Below are positions 24,800 through 34,639 of a stretch of 64,000 nucleotides of DNA, piece by piece; the first letter of the stretch is position 1, and the number at the start of each line of letters is the position of its first letter. The notes under the pieces were generated by a model. That model saw only the letters and a list, made by a program, of their open reading frames with translations, made no database searches and had not been told where the DNA came from. The DNA is from Neiella marina (GTDB lineage Bacteria; Pseudomonadota; Gammaproteobacteria; Enterobacterales; Neiellaceae), in assembly GCF_002165625.1 (NCBI RefSeq), contig NZ_NGNS01000010.1, forward strand, positions 62,001-126,000, given 5' to 3'. The translations under genes and the position numbers were made by a program.

Positions 24800-27700
24800 C
24801 TAAGCTTGCTCCGTTTCTGCTCGCCCTTTGACCTTCTCTCGCATGGTTTGCAACATGGCGAAGAACACCGGCACGATCAAGGTACCAACCAGCGTTGCCA
24901 CCAGCATGCCTCCAAATACCGCATAGCCCAACGAGTTGCGGCTTGCGGCACCTGCTCCCACTGCAACCACCAGTGGGAATATGCCAAAGATAAATGAGAT
25001 AGCCGTCATCAGTACGGCTCTGAAACGCAGCCGAGCAGCTTTGGCTGCCGCTTCGAGAATGGGCAGCTTTTCATCTTCTCGCAGCACTTTGGCAAATTCG
25101 ACAATCAGAATCGCGTTTTTACTGGCTAGGCCAATGAGCAGTACTAAGCCGATTTGGGTGTAGAGATTGACATCTGAACTGGCAAACCAAACATTGAGGA
25201 AGGCCCCCATGACCGCTAATGGTACGGCCAACATCACGGCCAGCGGAATGGTCCAGCTTTCGTATTGAGCAACCAAGAACAGATAGGTAAAGACAATCGC
25301 CAAGGCAAAAATAACCAAGGCTAAGTTGCCTGCTTTCAACTCCTGATAGGTTTGCCCGGTCCACTCAAAGCTGTAGCCAGCGGGTAGCGATTCGGTCGCA
25401 GCCCGACTTAACGCTTGGATGGCCTCGCCAGAGCTATAACCAGGGGCTGGCAGCGCGTTGATGGTGACTGATGGATAGAGGTTGTATTGGTCGAGTACCT
25501 CAGGCCCAAGCTTCGGTTGCACCTGCACGAGGGTGCTCAGAGGCACCATTTCGCCACTGCCGGTGCGAACGTAAAAACGCTGAATATCACGAGGGTCATC
25601 GCGAAACTCGGTTTCAGCTTGGGTCATCACCCGGAACACTTTACCAAACAGGTTAAAGTCATTGACGTACGCAGAGCCGAGGAAAGTCGATAGGGTGCCA
25701 AATATCTCTGATAAGGGTACACCTTGGACTTTCGCCTTACGGCGGTCAACATCAACGTAAAGCTGCGGTACATCGGCGCGGAAATTACTAAAGGCAACAC
25801 CAACCTCTGGTTGCGCATTGGCTGCCATGATAAAGCCAGTCATCACGTTCGATAGTTCGGCAGCACCGCGGCCCTGCAAATCTTGCAGCACGAACTCGAC
25901 GCCACCGACGTTACCCACCCCCGATATTGGTGGTAGTGAGAAGCCAACAGCTCGAGCTTCGGCAATGGTATTGAGTTTTGCTTGCACTCGCCGGAGGATT
26001 TGTTGCTCGTGCATATCGTCATCGAGACGCTCATCCCAGCCACTTAAGCTCACCACGATCAAACCAGCATTCGAGGCAATGGCATTGGTCAGAATACTAA
26101 AACCAGAGGCATGAATGACGTTCTCGACGCCTGGCTCCGATAGCACCATATTGACCATTTCTTCCATCACCTCATCGGTGCGGTTGATTGATGAACCGTC
26201 AGGCAGCTGAACATCGACCATGAAGGCCTTTTTGTCTTCCTGCGGTACAAAACCGGTCGGCAGTGCTGAACCCAGCAATGCGGTACAGCCGATGATGACC
26301 AGGTAGCAAATTCCTACCAGCATAAATTTGCCGAGGATTTGACGAACCAGGCCGGTGTACTTTTCGGTCAGTAGGCCAAAGTACTTGTTAAACAGGCCAT
26401 GGAAGCCGGTGTTCTTCTGCTTTGGCGCTTTCAGTAACGAGGCGCAGAGGGCAGGACTCAGAGTCAGCGCGTTGATCGATGAAATAATCACCGAGATACA
26501 AATTGTGACTGAGAACTGAGCATACATTTGCCCGGTAATACCGGGCATGACCGCCGTTGGCGCAAATACCGCAAGCAACACCAAGGTTGTTGCGATAATT
26601 GGACCAGATACTTCAGCCATGGCTTTGATGGTTGCTTCTGGCGCCGACAGTCCCTCTTCGGCCATGATTCGACTGACATTTTCAACCACCAAAATGGCAT
26701 CGTCGACGACAATACCGATGGCTAGGATCAGGGCGAATAATGACACCGTGTTGATGGTCATATCGGCGGCTAACAGGAACACAAAAGTACCAATCAGCGA
26801 CACCGGAATGGCAATTGCTGGAATCAAGGTGGAGCGGACATCTTGCAAGAAGATGAACACCACCAACACGACTAAGGCTACCGAGATAAAGAGTGTCGTT
26901 ACCACTTCGTTGATTGATGTTTCTACGAATTCAGTGGTGTCATAGAGAATTTCGTAGCTCATGCCATCAGGAAAGGCTTCTGATAGCCGATCCATCTCGG
27001 CGTAGATGCCATCTGCTACATCCAACGCATTGGCATCGCTCATTTGATAAATAGCGATCAGGGCACTTGGGGCATTGTTCAGCTTGCCTTCTGCATCATA
27101 GGTTTGTGAGCCGAGTTCAATACGAGCGATATCACCCAATGACACAGTCGAGCCGTCACGGTTGGTCCGCAGAATAACCTCTTCGAACTCCTTGACCGAT
27201 GACAGCCGGCCTTGGGTCGATAGGGTATATTGGAATTGTTGATCGCGAGGCACCGGAGCGGCACCAATTCGACCGGCAGCGACCTGAATGTTTTGCTCGC
27301 GCAGAGAATCTGAAACATCCGAGGTGGTGATATTCAGTGCCGCCATTCGATCAGGGTTGAGCCAAACTCGAATGGCGTAGTCCATGGCTCCGATAACGTT
27401 GACTTCGGAGACGCCGGTTACTCGAGTTAAGTTGTCAACGATGTTGATACCGGCATAGTTGGTCAGAAACAGCGAATCAAATTTGTCTGGCTCAGTGATC
27501 AAGTTGACGATCATCAACATGCTTGAGCTTTTCTTATTGACCTTGATACCTTGCCGCGCGACTTCCTCGGGAAGCTTCGGCATGGCTTGCTGCACCCTGT
27601 TCTGGACATTGACCTGAGCCATGTCGGCATCGGTGCCCACTTCAAATGTCACCGTCAGGCTGTAACTGCCATCGTTGGCTGATTTAGAAGACATGTAAAT

Positions 27701-27928
27701 CATGTCTTCTACGCCATTCACTTCCGATTCGATGATTTTAGCGATGGTATCTTGAACCACCACCGCATTAGCCCCTGGATAAGAGGTACTGACCGCTACC
27801 TGAGGTGGTGCGATTTCGGGGAACTCAGCCACCGGCAATACCGGAATGGCAATTAACCCCATGATGGTCAGGACGATCGAAATGACAAAAGCAAATTTGG
27901 GGCGATTGACAAAGAACTTACTGATCAT
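24800..27928 (-). CDS. RND efflux pump inner-membrane transporter (HAE1, AcrB/MexB type)
   Basis: A 1042-residue protein, full length for the family. It shows twelve transmembrane segments in the 1+5+1+5 order, two large periplasmic loops and the proton-relay motif [14 protein letters not shown] (paired Asp in TM4). It exports hydrophobic drugs, detergents or solvents by proton antiport in a tripartite complex. The periplasmic adaptor is encoded 18 bp upstream in the same operon. No outer-membrane factor (TolC/OprM) is encoded nearby, so a shared TolC is likely. The specificity cannot be read from the sequence. Confidence 0.95.
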   Translation of the reverse strand: MISKFFVNRPKFAFVISIVLTIMGLIAIPVLPVAEFPEIAPPQVAVSTSYPGANAVVVQDTIAKIIESEVNGVEDMIYMSSKSANDGSYSLTVTFEVGTDADMAQVNVQNRVQQAMPKLPEEVARQGIKVNKKSSSMLMIVNLITEPDKFDSLFLTNYAGINIVDNLTRVTGVSEVNVIGAMDYAIRVWLNPDRMAALNITTSDVSDSLREQNIQVAAGRIGAAPVPRDQQFQYTLSTQGRLSSVKEFEEVILRTNRDGSTVSLGDIARIELGSQTYDAEGKLNNAPSALIAIYQMSDANALDVADGIYAEMDRLSEAFPDGMSYEILYDTTEFVETSINEVVTTLFISVALVVLVVFIFLQDVRSTLIPAIAIPVSLIGTFVFLLAADMTINTVSLFALILAIGIVVDDAILVVENVSRIMAEEGLSAPEATIKAMAEVSGPIIATTLVLLAVFAPTAVMPGITGQMYAQFSVTICISVIISSINALTLSPALCASLLKAPKQKNTGFHGLFNKYFGLLTEKYTGLVRQILGKFMLVGICYLVIIGCTALLGSALPTGFVPQEDKKAFMVDVQLPDGSSINRTDEVMEEMVNMVLSEPGVENVIHASGFSILTNAIASNAGLIVVSLSGWDERLDDDMHEQQILRRVQAKLNTIAEARAVGFSLPPISGVGNVGGVEFVLQDLQGRGAAELSNVMTGFIMAANAQPEVGVAFSNFRADVPQLYVDVDRRKAKVQGVPLSEIFGTLSTFLGSAYVNDFNLFGKVFRVMTQAETEFRDDPRDIQRFYVRTGSGEMVPLSTLVQVQPKLGPEVLDQYNLYPSVTINALPAPGYSSGEAIQALSRAATESLPAGYSFEWTGQTYQELKAGNLALVIFALAIVFTYLFLVAQYESWTIPLAVMLAVPLAVMGAFLNVWFASSDVNLYTQIGLVLLIGLASKNAILIVEFAKVLREDEKLPILEAAAKAARLRFRAVLMTAISFIFGIFPLVVAVGAGAASRNSLGYAVFGGMLVATLVGTLIVPVFFAMLQTMREKVKGRAETEQA

Positions 27929-27946
27929 TGTTCGTCACCTATTACT

Positions 27947-29083
27947 TTAGTTGCTTTCAAACGGAACGGCTGTGACTTCGACCGGATCAACGGTGATGCC
28001 GGGGCGAATACGCTGTAAGCCGTTGATGACGACGCGCTCGCCTGGGCTCAAGCCTTCCTCAACATGCCAGAAGATGCCTTGTTGGTTGCCAACTTTGATG
28101 ATGCGCTTTTCAACGGTATTGTCGTCTTTCACCACCATCACGAAATGGCCTTGCTGATCTTGAGAAATTGCCCGTTGTTCAATCAATACCGCTTCGACTG
28201 GCTCTATGCCCTCGATAATCAAGGTGACGTACATGCCGGGGATTAGTATTTGGTCCGGGTTGGGGAAAATTGCTCGGATAGAGATTGTGCCGGTAGCTTG
28301 GTCAATACGGTTTTCTGACGCATTGATGCGGCCTTTCTGATCAAACATGGTGTTGTTGGGCAAACGCAATGAGATGTTCAAATCATCGATTGAATGGGCG
28401 CCGCTCTCTAGCATTTGCTGACGTGCATTTAACACGCTGCGTTCTGACACCTGAAAGTCGATCCACATTGGATCCACTTGAACCAAGCTGGCCATTTGGC
28501 GCTCTGGAGTAATCAAATCGCCAATAAATACTTCCGACTTACTCATGCGACCGGCAACCGGCGCATGGACCTTGGTGTATTCTAAATTTAACTCGGCGAC
28601 CTCTACTGCAGATTCAGCTCCTTCGACGGATGCTTTGGCTTGTAGCATGCGTGAGGTTAGCTCATCCATATCCATATCCGACAGCAGCTTTTTCTCATTA
28701 AGCTGTTTGCCTCTGGAATATTGCAATGAGGCAACTTCATAAGCGCTTTTGGCTTGCGATAATGTTGCCTTCTGACGGTTCAGTTCAGCAGTGTAGGAGG
28801 CCGGGTCAATCTCAAACAACAACTGGTTTTGCTCAACTTTAGCGCCGTCTTTAAAGTGGCGCGCCAACAGTTGACCGCTGACTCTAGCTTTGATTGATAC
28901 GTCTTCAGAAGCAACGGTGCGGCCAACAAACTCAACTGCAGGATTAAGAGGTTTCAGGTCGATGACTTGAAATTCGATTTTCGGTGCTGGTGGTGGAGGT
29001 GGTGGCGCATCAGAGCAACTCACGGTAATGCCAGCTATAGCCAATAAAGCTAGTGCTCGTAATTTGATGGGATGTTTGTTCAT
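27947..29083 (-). CDS. RND efflux periplasmic adaptor (membrane fusion protein, AcrA type)
   Basis: I start at the ATG at 29083 (AAGGA 9 bp upstream), where a lipoprotein signal begins. The lipobox is GITVSC, followed by a Pro-rich stretch, giving 378 residues. The core has the lipoyl/barrel-sandwich halves (VSIKARVSGQLLARHFKDGAKV and VHAPVAGRMSKSEVFIGDLI) flanking an alpha-hairpin (about 95-160), then beta-barrel and membrane-proximal domains. It links the inner-membrane pump to an outer-membrane channel. No local repressor gene (TetR or MarR) is present beside the operon. Confidence 0.93.
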   Translation of the reverse strand: MNKHPIKLRALALLAIAGITVSCSDAPPPPPPAPKIEFQVIDLKPLNPAVEFVGRTVASEDVSIKARVSGQLLARHFKDGAKVEQNQLLFEIDPASYTAELNRQKATLSQAKSAYEVASLQYSRGKQLNEKKLLSDMDMDELTSRMLQAKASVEGAESAVEVAELNLEYTKVHAPVAGRMSKSEVFIGDLITPERQMASLVQVDPMWIDFQVSERSVLNARQQMLESGAHSIDDLNISLRLPNNTMFDQKGRINASENRIDQATGTISIRAIFPNPDQILIPGMYVTLIIEGIEPVEAVLIEQRAISQDQQGHFVMVVKDDNTVEKRIIKVGNQQGIFWHVEEGLSPGERVVINGLQRIRPGITVDPVEVTAVPFESN

Positions 29084-29240
29084 GAACCTAATCCTTGCTT
29101 CTCGATACTGATGAACATTGCACATTTAATGGCAAGTGGAACTAACACTTCAGAATAGCATTGGAGTCTAACGTCAAATTGTGACTGATGGATGCTCGCC
29201 AATGATATGAATTATTGGGCTAGTTGTTTGTTGCAAAGTA

Positions 29241-29268
29241 AAGACTCCGCCGTAGCGGAGTCTTTTCA
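29241..29268 (-). terminator. Hairpin terminator after mlaA
   Basis: AAGACTCCGC (29241-29250) pairs perfectly with GCGGAGTCTT (29255-29264) around CGTA. It lies 13 bp beyond the mlaA stop and has T-rich sequence on both sides. Confidence 0.8.
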
Positions 29269-29276
29269 ACATTCAG

Positions 29277-30035
29277 TTAGCGCTGAATTTGAATTTCGCG
29301 AGCTCGGAAGTACAAGAAGCGAATTAACTCGTACTCAAATGCTGAACCTGTTGAGTAGTAACGGAATGGAATCTGTTTTCGAGCGTTAATTGAGCGAATA
29401 ATCATCATCGCGATTTCTTCGTTCGTTTTCAGCCCCATTTCGTCAACGACTTCGTTGTAGACTAATGAGTCAACCACTAAACCAAAGCCATCTCGGGCAC
29501 TCGATGGTCCCAGTAGTGGCACCACCAAATAAGGGCCATCGCCAACACCCCAGTAACCTAAGGTTTGACCGAAGTCCTCTTTCTCACGGTAGACACCCAT
29601 GGCGGTTGCTGGGTCAAACAGGCCGAAAATACCGATGGTTGAGTTCGTCACGAAGCGGAACGCCGTGGTGATTGCTCGCTCACCTTTGAGCTGCAACACC
29701 GAGTTCATGAAGGTGTTGATTTCTCCCAAGTTACTGAAGAAATTGTTCACCCCGGTTTGCATGACTTCCGGTGTCACGTATTCATAACCGCGAACCACCG
29801 GCAGTAACACGTACTCGTCAGCTTTGGCATTAAAGTAATACATGCGGCGGTTGAAGCCTTCCCATGGATCATTGTCGACGTAGCCGATGCCACGTGGATC
29901 CATCTCAGATGTATCTGGCAGTGGGATCCTCGGTTCTTCAGCATCAGGCTCTAAATCGGGTGTCGCACTACAGGCAGTAAGCAGTGCGACGCCAGCAGCG
30001 AGCACCAGGTTGCGCACAAAATATAATTGTTTCAT
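29277..30035 (-). CDS. mlaA: MlaA (VacJ) outer-membrane lipoprotein
   Basis: A 252-residue lipoprotein with lipobox LLTAC and the MlaA core: DPWEGFNRRMYYFNAKADEY, NNFFSNLGEINTFMNSVLQL, FVTNSTIGIFGLFDPA and EDFGQTLGYWGVGDGPYLVV. MlaA removes mislocalised phospholipids from the outer leaflet of the outer membrane and passes them to the MlaC shuttle. The mlaFEDCB genes are not in this window. It lies 17 bp after a secreted alpha/beta-hydrolase gene in one operon, which hints that the hydrolase acts on lipids. Confidence 0.95.
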   Translation of the reverse strand: MKQLYFVRNLVLAAGVALLTACSATPDLEPDAEEPRIPLPDTSEMDPRGIGYVDNDPWEGFNRRMYYFNAKADEYVLLPVVRGYEYVTPEVMQTGVNNFFSNLGEINTFMNSVLQLKGERAITTAFRFVTNSTIGIFGLFDPATAMGVYREKEDFGQTLGYWGVGDGPYLVVPLLGPSSARDGFGLVVDSLVYNEVVDEMGLKTNEEIAMMIIRSINARKQIPFRYYSTGSAFEYELIRFLYFRAREIQIQR

Positions 30036-30052
30036 CGTTGATTGCTCCCTGC

Positions 30053-31342
30053 TTAATTACTGCTGGCGAAAAAAGCGAGCATGTCTTCCACCCACACTTT
30101 CTCGTCCATGTTGCCGCAGTGGCCGCCATTTGGATAAATCCAGCCGCGATCACCAAAGGTGTTTTCTAAGAACTTCAAATCTGGACCGGCCAAGATGATG
30201 TCGTCGGCATTAGTGACCATACCGATTTTTTCCGATGTCTTGAGATAGTCTTCAAGCTCAATCAGACTCAAGCGATCAATCATATCGGCTCTCGATAAGT
30301 CTGGATTGCGAGCTTGATAAAACGGCACCATGCCGCGCTCGAAGTAGGTTAGAAAACCAATTGACGCACCGCGTAAAAACGAGTGGCTAATGCTTTCATG
30401 TTTGCTGATTTGGTGATTTTTGTAGGTTAGTGCGCCGATGTTTTGCATCACATCGATGGCAAAAATCATATCAGTTGAGCTCAGCCGGAATGCTAGTCCA
30501 ATCAGTTGCGATAGCTCTTGGTCACTGACATTGGCTGCGACAAACATTTTGTATAGAAACTCTGGGGTCAGCTCAACGCGGGTGGCGTGAGAGACGCTGT
30601 CGCCAACTCGATCGAAAATGCCGTTGACGGTATTGCGCAGCCCCTCAGAGCCAACTGACTCAACGTAACCATCGAGAATAACCACTGAGTTATAAAGGCT
30701 CACCGGTGGGTTTACCAATAATACTTTTTTGAAGTTAAACGCTTTTTTCTCTTCGTCGAGCTTGCTAACAAAGGCAGAGTGGGCGCCACCAAGGCTATAG
30801 CCAGTGAGGTAAAAGTCGGTTACTTGTAGTTTGTCACCGAGTTTGCTCTGAGCATCAGCCAATGTCTTCTGCATCACCGCATAGATCTCTTCGGCATCTT
30901 TTTCCAAGTAGCCGGGCATTTGTTTGCTCGAGGCACTGACAATGAAATTCGGGTGCGTTGGTGAAGTGATGGAAATGACGTTATAGCCGGCTTTGAAGAA
31001 CGCTTTTTCCAGCGCAATCATCTTGCCGCCATTGTACTTACCGCCGGTGCCGGCAATCGAAAAGACCAAAGGCGCTGGTTTTTTCTGGTAAACCACGGAG
31101 TACTGGAACCCTTCGTGATACCAAAATACCTCGGGTGTTTCGCGTTCTGGGTACAGATCAATACTGAACTCGCGACGATGAATATCGTCAGGCAGATCTG
31201 CTTTGAAATCGGCCGGAGTGCCGAAAACGGTTGCTTTGAATGGGTCAGAGAAAGGGAACTGATAGTCGTCAGTGGTTGGTGCTGCTTGAGCAATACCAAC
31301 CATCCCCAACAACAGCGCCCCTAATCGCATTATCCTTTTCAT
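30053..31342 (-). CDS. Secreted alpha/beta hydrolase encoded with mlaA
   Basis: I start at the ATG at 31342, where a signal peptide begins (MKRIMRLGALLLGMVGIAQA), giving 429 residues. The nucleophile motif is GYSLGGAHS. A likely catalytic His is in NGGHCGNMD and an acid in NADDIILAGP near the C-terminus. The protein is therefore a periplasmic or surface serine hydrolase of unknown substrate. It is the promoter-proximal gene of a two-gene operon with mlaA, so a lipase or phospholipase-like role in envelope lipid balance is plausible but inferred. Confidence 0.75.
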   Translation of the reverse strand: MKRIMRLGALLLGMVGIAQAAPTTDDYQFPFSDPFKATVFGTPADFKADLPDDIHRREFSIDLYPERETPEVFWYHEGFQYSVVYQKKPAPLVFSIAGTGGKYNGGKMIALEKAFFKAGYNVISITSPTHPNFIVSASSKQMPGYLEKDAEEIYAVMQKTLADAQSKLGDKLQVTDFYLTGYSLGGAHSAFVSKLDEEKKAFNFKKVLLVNPPVSLYNSVVILDGYVESVGSEGLRNTVNGIFDRVGDSVSHATRVELTPEFLYKMFVAANVSDQELSQLIGLAFRLSSTDMIFAIDVMQNIGALTYKNHQISKHESISHSFLRGASIGFLTYFERGMVPFYQARNPDLSRADMIDRLSLIELEDYLKTSEKIGMVTNADDIILAGPDLKFLENTFGDRGWIYPNGGHCGNMDEKVWVEDMLAFFASSN

Positions 31343-31585
31343 ATCGTTATTTCCACGCGCATTGAAAATTAAGGCTTTTGTCGATGTTACGAAATTCATT
31401 ATGCGCTAAAAATGTAAAAAATAAAGCGGACTTGTGAATAGACTTTTACTGGAGTAAATGCTTTGTTTGTCGCAAAACTGTGGTAAGGACCTCATTCAAC
31501 CCAGTAAATTGAGTGATTACTCATCACTTGTTCCATTTGGGAATGCTATTAATAAGGTAACCAGTTGTTGCCGGAGAGAAAGATT

Positions 31586-31909
31586 ATGTTTCACGTACTT
31601 TACCGTTGGCAGTTAAAACCTGGCAAAGAACAGGTGTTTCAAGAAGGTTGGAGTGAAATTGTCCATCGCAACGTCAATCAATACGGCGCGCTGGGCTCGA
31701 AATTAAGTAAGTGCAGTGATGGGTGGTGGCGCTCATTGTCCTATTGGCCTAGCGAACAGCATTGGCTTAAAGCATTGCGGATCGAAGATTCTGACCAAGA
31801 AGCACGGCAGAAAATGATGTCGGCCATTATTCGCAAAGAACGCCCTGTGACCATGACACCCGTGTTAGATCATGTCGTTGCCAGCAAGGTTGACCACAAG
31901 GATCTTTAG
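31586..31909 (+). CDS. ABM-fold (dimeric alpha/beta barrel) small protein
   Basis: I start at ATG 31586 (GGAGA 8 bp upstream), giving 107 residues. The sequence MFHVLYRWQLKPGKEQVFQEGWSEI with a later WWRSLSYWPSEQHWLKA resembles antibiotic-biosynthesis-monooxygenase-like proteins, often small oxygenases or binding proteins. No active site can be recognised. A similar but distinct ABM-like gene lies at 33696-34016. Confidence 0.6.
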   Translation: MFHVLYRWQLKPGKEQVFQEGWSEIVHRNVNQYGALGSKLSKCSDGWWRSLSYWPSEQHWLKALRIEDSDQEARQKMMSAIIRKERPVTMTPVLDHVVASKVDHKDL

Positions 31910-31983
31910 CCACAGTAATGTTGCAATCTGCTGCTGGTATGTAACTCTATGCAGCCTTATTGAAGTTGCGCATTTCTTTGGTC

Positions 31984-32304
31984 ATGGTTTTCGACTTAAC
32001 TACTGTCATCGTTTTATTGTGTCTTGCCAGTGTTTGCTTGATTTGGTGGAAGGCCAGAGAAGCTCAAGAGCGAGCGCTTAGAGCCGCTCGGGCATATTGC
32101 CAAAACCTAGGATTGCAGTTGCTCGATGAGTGCGTTGTGCAAGGCCATTGGCGTTTTCGGCGCAACGAATCCGGCCAGCTGGTGATTGAACGTTGTTATC
32201 AGTTTGAATTTACCTCAACGGGTTATGAACGCTACACCGGAGAAGTGGTGATGAGAGGCTCAAAGCTGCTCAATGTTACTGTTGAGCCTCATCGCATTGG
32301 CTAA
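31984..32304 (+). CDS. DUF3301 single-pass membrane protein
   Basis: A protein of about 106 residues. An N-terminal hydrophobic helix (about residues 3-23, LTTVIVLLCLASVCLIWW) is followed by a charged helix KAREAQERALRAARAYCQ. The C-terminal part (LLDECVVQGHWRFRRNESGQL, CYQFEFTSTG) matches DUF3301 of gammaproteobacteria. The function is unknown. The ATG at 31984 puts the helix at the N-terminus as in homologues; a TTG eight codons upstream is the alternative. Its stop overlaps the stop of the convergent gene by 4 bp. Confidence 0.75.
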   Translation: MVFDLTTVIVLLCLASVCLIWWKAREAQERALRAARAYCQNLGLQLLDECVVQGHWRFRRNESGQLVIERCYQFEFTSTGYERYTGEVVMRGSKLLNVTVEPHRIG

Positions 32305-33617
32305 TGGCCGATAGGTAAGCGCTGTTCCGACTCTGTTTTGCCGGGGGCATTTGCGGCCGATCGCAGCGTTAATGGTTGCATGCTCAATGCTGAGCGAGAA
32401 TCACACCAGGGTAAGCCTGGTTGGATAATTTGAGCTGAACCTAAGTTGGCCAAGTGCGCATTCACTTGCATCGCTTGGTTTGGCAGCATCATCGTCACCA
32501 CCATTTGCGCCCGATTGTTGACTTGAAACTCACCAATCCGTCCGCGCTGAGCCCAGCCAATGGTTTGGTCACAGTAATTGTCGCTGTCGGTGTTTAAAAA
32601 CGCGACGTCTCTGAGGGCATCCATGGAGTATGACATCATGGCTTCTTCAAACAACATCGCGACATCTTCGGCGCTGGTGTAATAGTTATACATGTCCGAG
32701 GCGCCGTCTAACTCGAACATCACTCCAGCTTCGGTCGCGCTTAATTGCAGCAGGTTGGCACTGGCCGCATTGCCGCCAAACAACACTTCAGCCAATGTCT
32801 TCAGGGTATTGTTGAGCAGCGGAAATGGTTCGATAAGCCGTTGCTGAATGCTCTGGTTGTTGGCAAATACGTCATCAATCAGGTCGAAAAATGAGTCATC
32901 CCCTAATGGCAGGCGAACGCTGCTCCGAACATCGGGTGGCAGAAAATCGTTGGCATGAGCTAATTCGTGAAACAATAGATTGGTCACGCCCGGCACAATG
33001 TCGGCAAATGAGCGGCTGTCATTGCCATCGGAAAAGTTACTCACGGTAATGTAGTTGCCATGGACATTAACGTAGCGCCAACCAGTATCCAGAGCCAAGT
33101 TGCTACCAAACCCAGAACGATAATCCGGTGAATCATCGATTGAAGCATACTCTGTGGGAGTCAACCATAAAAATGCCGGGTCGATGTACATAGCGCCAGT
33201 CAATGGGTGGTAGAAAGCAGGCCGGATATCGAACGCGATCACCACGGCGGTTAAGGGCTCGAACATTGCAATCATGCTTGGCGAAGCTTGCTGCAAGAAA
33301 CGTTCAAAGCGTTGTGCCATCCAATCGTGACTGACGACTAAGCGATCCATGATGTCATCAACTGTTACCGTGTCATCGCCAATACCTAAAGGCGGTAGCG
33401 TATCGACAAAGCACGACATGTCATCTTGGTAGGCTGTGACACAGTCATTTAGCACAGCGCTGTACGCGCTCGTCCGATAGGGGTAAATGGTTGCTAGTGT
33501 TGTACTCGGGCCATCATTGTCGCCACCGGATGAAGCGCTAGGCGAGGAGCTGCCACCACCGCCACAAGCAGTGATAAGGATTAGTGAAAAACAAAAAAAC
33601 AGGGTTTTGCAACGCAT
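32301..33617 (-). CDS. Lipoprotein with HExxH putative zinc-metallopeptidase motif
   Basis: I start at ATG 33617 (GGAGAA upstream), giving 438 residues. The signal ends in lipobox LITAC, followed by a Gly/Ser linker. A zinc-protease-type motif, LLFHELAHANDF (H217, E218, H221), lies in the middle of the protein, so it may be an envelope-anchored metallopeptidase. The third zinc ligand is not clear. There is no close family that I recognise. It is a single gene, and a short 78-bp gap separates its start from the next leftward gene. Confidence 0.65.
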   Translation of the reverse strand: MRCKTLFFCFSLILITACGGGGSSSPSASSGGDNDGPSTTLATIYPYRTSAYSAVLNDCVTAYQDDMSCFVDTLPPLGIGDDTVTVDDIMDRLVVSHDWMAQRFERFLQQASPSMIAMFEPLTAVVIAFDIRPAFYHPLTGAMYIDPAFLWLTPTEYASIDDSPDYRSGFGSNLALDTGWRYVNVHGNYITVSNFSDGNDSRSFADIVPGVTNLLFHELAHANDFLPPDVRSSVRLPLGDDSFFDLIDDVFANNQSIQQRLIEPFPLLNNTLKTLAEVLFGGNAASANLLQLSATEAGVMFELDGASDMYNYYTSAEDVAMLFEEAMMSYSMDALRDVAFLNTDSDNYCDQTIGWAQRGRIGEFQVNNRAQMVVTMMLPNQAMQVNAHLANLGSAQIIQPGLPWCDSRSALSMQPLTLRSAANAPGKTESEQRLPIGH

Positions 33618-33695
33618 GTTGTTGGTTCTCCAGTGGCATTCGCTTGCTGAAGTGGACGACATTGCTTCAATGGTAAACCAACTGTTTGTTTCGGG

Positions 33696-34016
33696 CTAAC
33701 TCTCACCCGCTTCGCTTAGTGCTTCCCTGTCAAAAGCATAACTTCGAGAAATTTCTGCTACATCAACTTGATAGCTTTTGTACCACCGGTTTTTACCGAT
33801 GTCTTGGGCGAGCAAATGTTTGCTATGTTGTTTCCAGGCCGTGATATCTGACAAACTGCGCCAGTAAGAAATAGCGATTTCTGAACTTCCCTCAGTGCAG
33901 GCCGTAAACTCGATACAGTTATATTGCTTAAATGCGAGTTCACGAAGTTGGTTGGCCAGCAGTGAGTATTGCGCGTCGACTTGTTCCAATTCAGCGCGGA
34001 ATATTACAGCATACAT
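33696..34016 (-). CDS. ABM-like monooxygenase family protein
   Basis: I start at ATG 34016, giving 106 residues. The N-terminus MYAVIFRAELEQVDAQYSLLANQLREL and the block FTACTEGSSEIAISYWRSLSDITAWKQHSKH are typical of the antibiotic-biosynthesis-monooxygenase (ABM) fold, with the conserved Trp-His region. Members degrade haem or oxidise quinones, or have unknown roles. The frame is open further upstream, but that part has no ribosome-binding site and overlaps the divergent protease gene. Confidence 0.75.
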   Translation of the reverse strand: MYAVIFRAELEQVDAQYSLLANQLRELAFKQYNCIEFTACTEGSSEIAISYWRSLSDITAWKQHSKHLLAQDIGKNRWYKSYQVDVAEISRSYAFDREALSEAGES

Positions 34017-34111
34017 AATCAAGTATCCTATGGGATGATATTGCTGGCCCGATAGCGACCGGTCAGCGTTTAGTTGAAATTCAAGTTTGCCGTTTAGAAA
34101 GAGGAGCTTAG

Positions 34112-34624
34112 ATGGGATCGCCAGCAACAACAACCAAGTCAATGGGACGATTGATGGCAATCATGGCCTGGTTGTGCTTCTTTGCTTTGGCCGGATTGTT
34201 CTTCAATGACTTCCTAGAAGGTAAACAAGATCCAAATCGATCGCTGGTGATTGATGATTCAATGCGGGTGGAATTAATCCGAAATCAAGCTGGCCATTAC
34301 TTGGCGCCAGGGCAAATTAATGGGGTTGATGTGACTTTTTTGCTTGATACCGGTGCTACCTACCTCAGCATTCCCGAAGATATTGCCGAGCGAGCCGGTC
34401 TGCGGCGAGGCCAACAAGCCGCGGTGAGTACTGCCAACGGTCGGATTCGGGTGTTTCGTACTGAAATCGATGAAGTTCGACTCGGCGGTCTACAACGCCA
34501 ACGAGTAGCGGCGTTTATCAACCCGTCAGAGCAGGGCGGTGTTGTGCTTTTGGGCATGAGTTTTTTGAAGTATTTTCAATGGCGCCAGATTGATGATAGG
34601 TTAATCCTAACGCCACAAAACTAA
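34112..34624 (+). CDS. Retropepsin-like aspartic protease (TIGR02281 type), membrane-anchored
   Basis: A 170-residue protein with one N-terminal transmembrane helix (about 14-34) and a single aspartic-protease lobe. The active-site motif is FLLDTGATYLSIP (D79), followed by a flap-like region and the hydrophobic GGVVLLGMSFLKYF. Such clan AA proteases work as dimers, here probably on the periplasmic face. GAGGAG precedes the ATG. It is 15 bp upstream of the pqiA start and may share its transcript. Confidence 0.85.
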   Translation: MGSPATTTKSMGRLMAIMAWLCFFALAGLFFNDFLEGKQDPNRSLVIDDSMRVELIRNQAGHYLAPGQINGVDVTFLLDTGATYLSIPEDIAERAGLRRGQQAAVSTANGRIRVFRTEIDEVRLGGLQRQRVAAFINPSEQGGVVLLGMSFLKYFQWRQIDDRLILTPQN

Positions 34625-34639
34625 CGGATTGACCATACA

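Noticed and set aside
31510-31523. Inverted repeat TGAGT-GATT-ACTCA before the small ABM-like gene
   Set aside because: Only 5-bp arms and no second copy; chance is a sufficient explanation.
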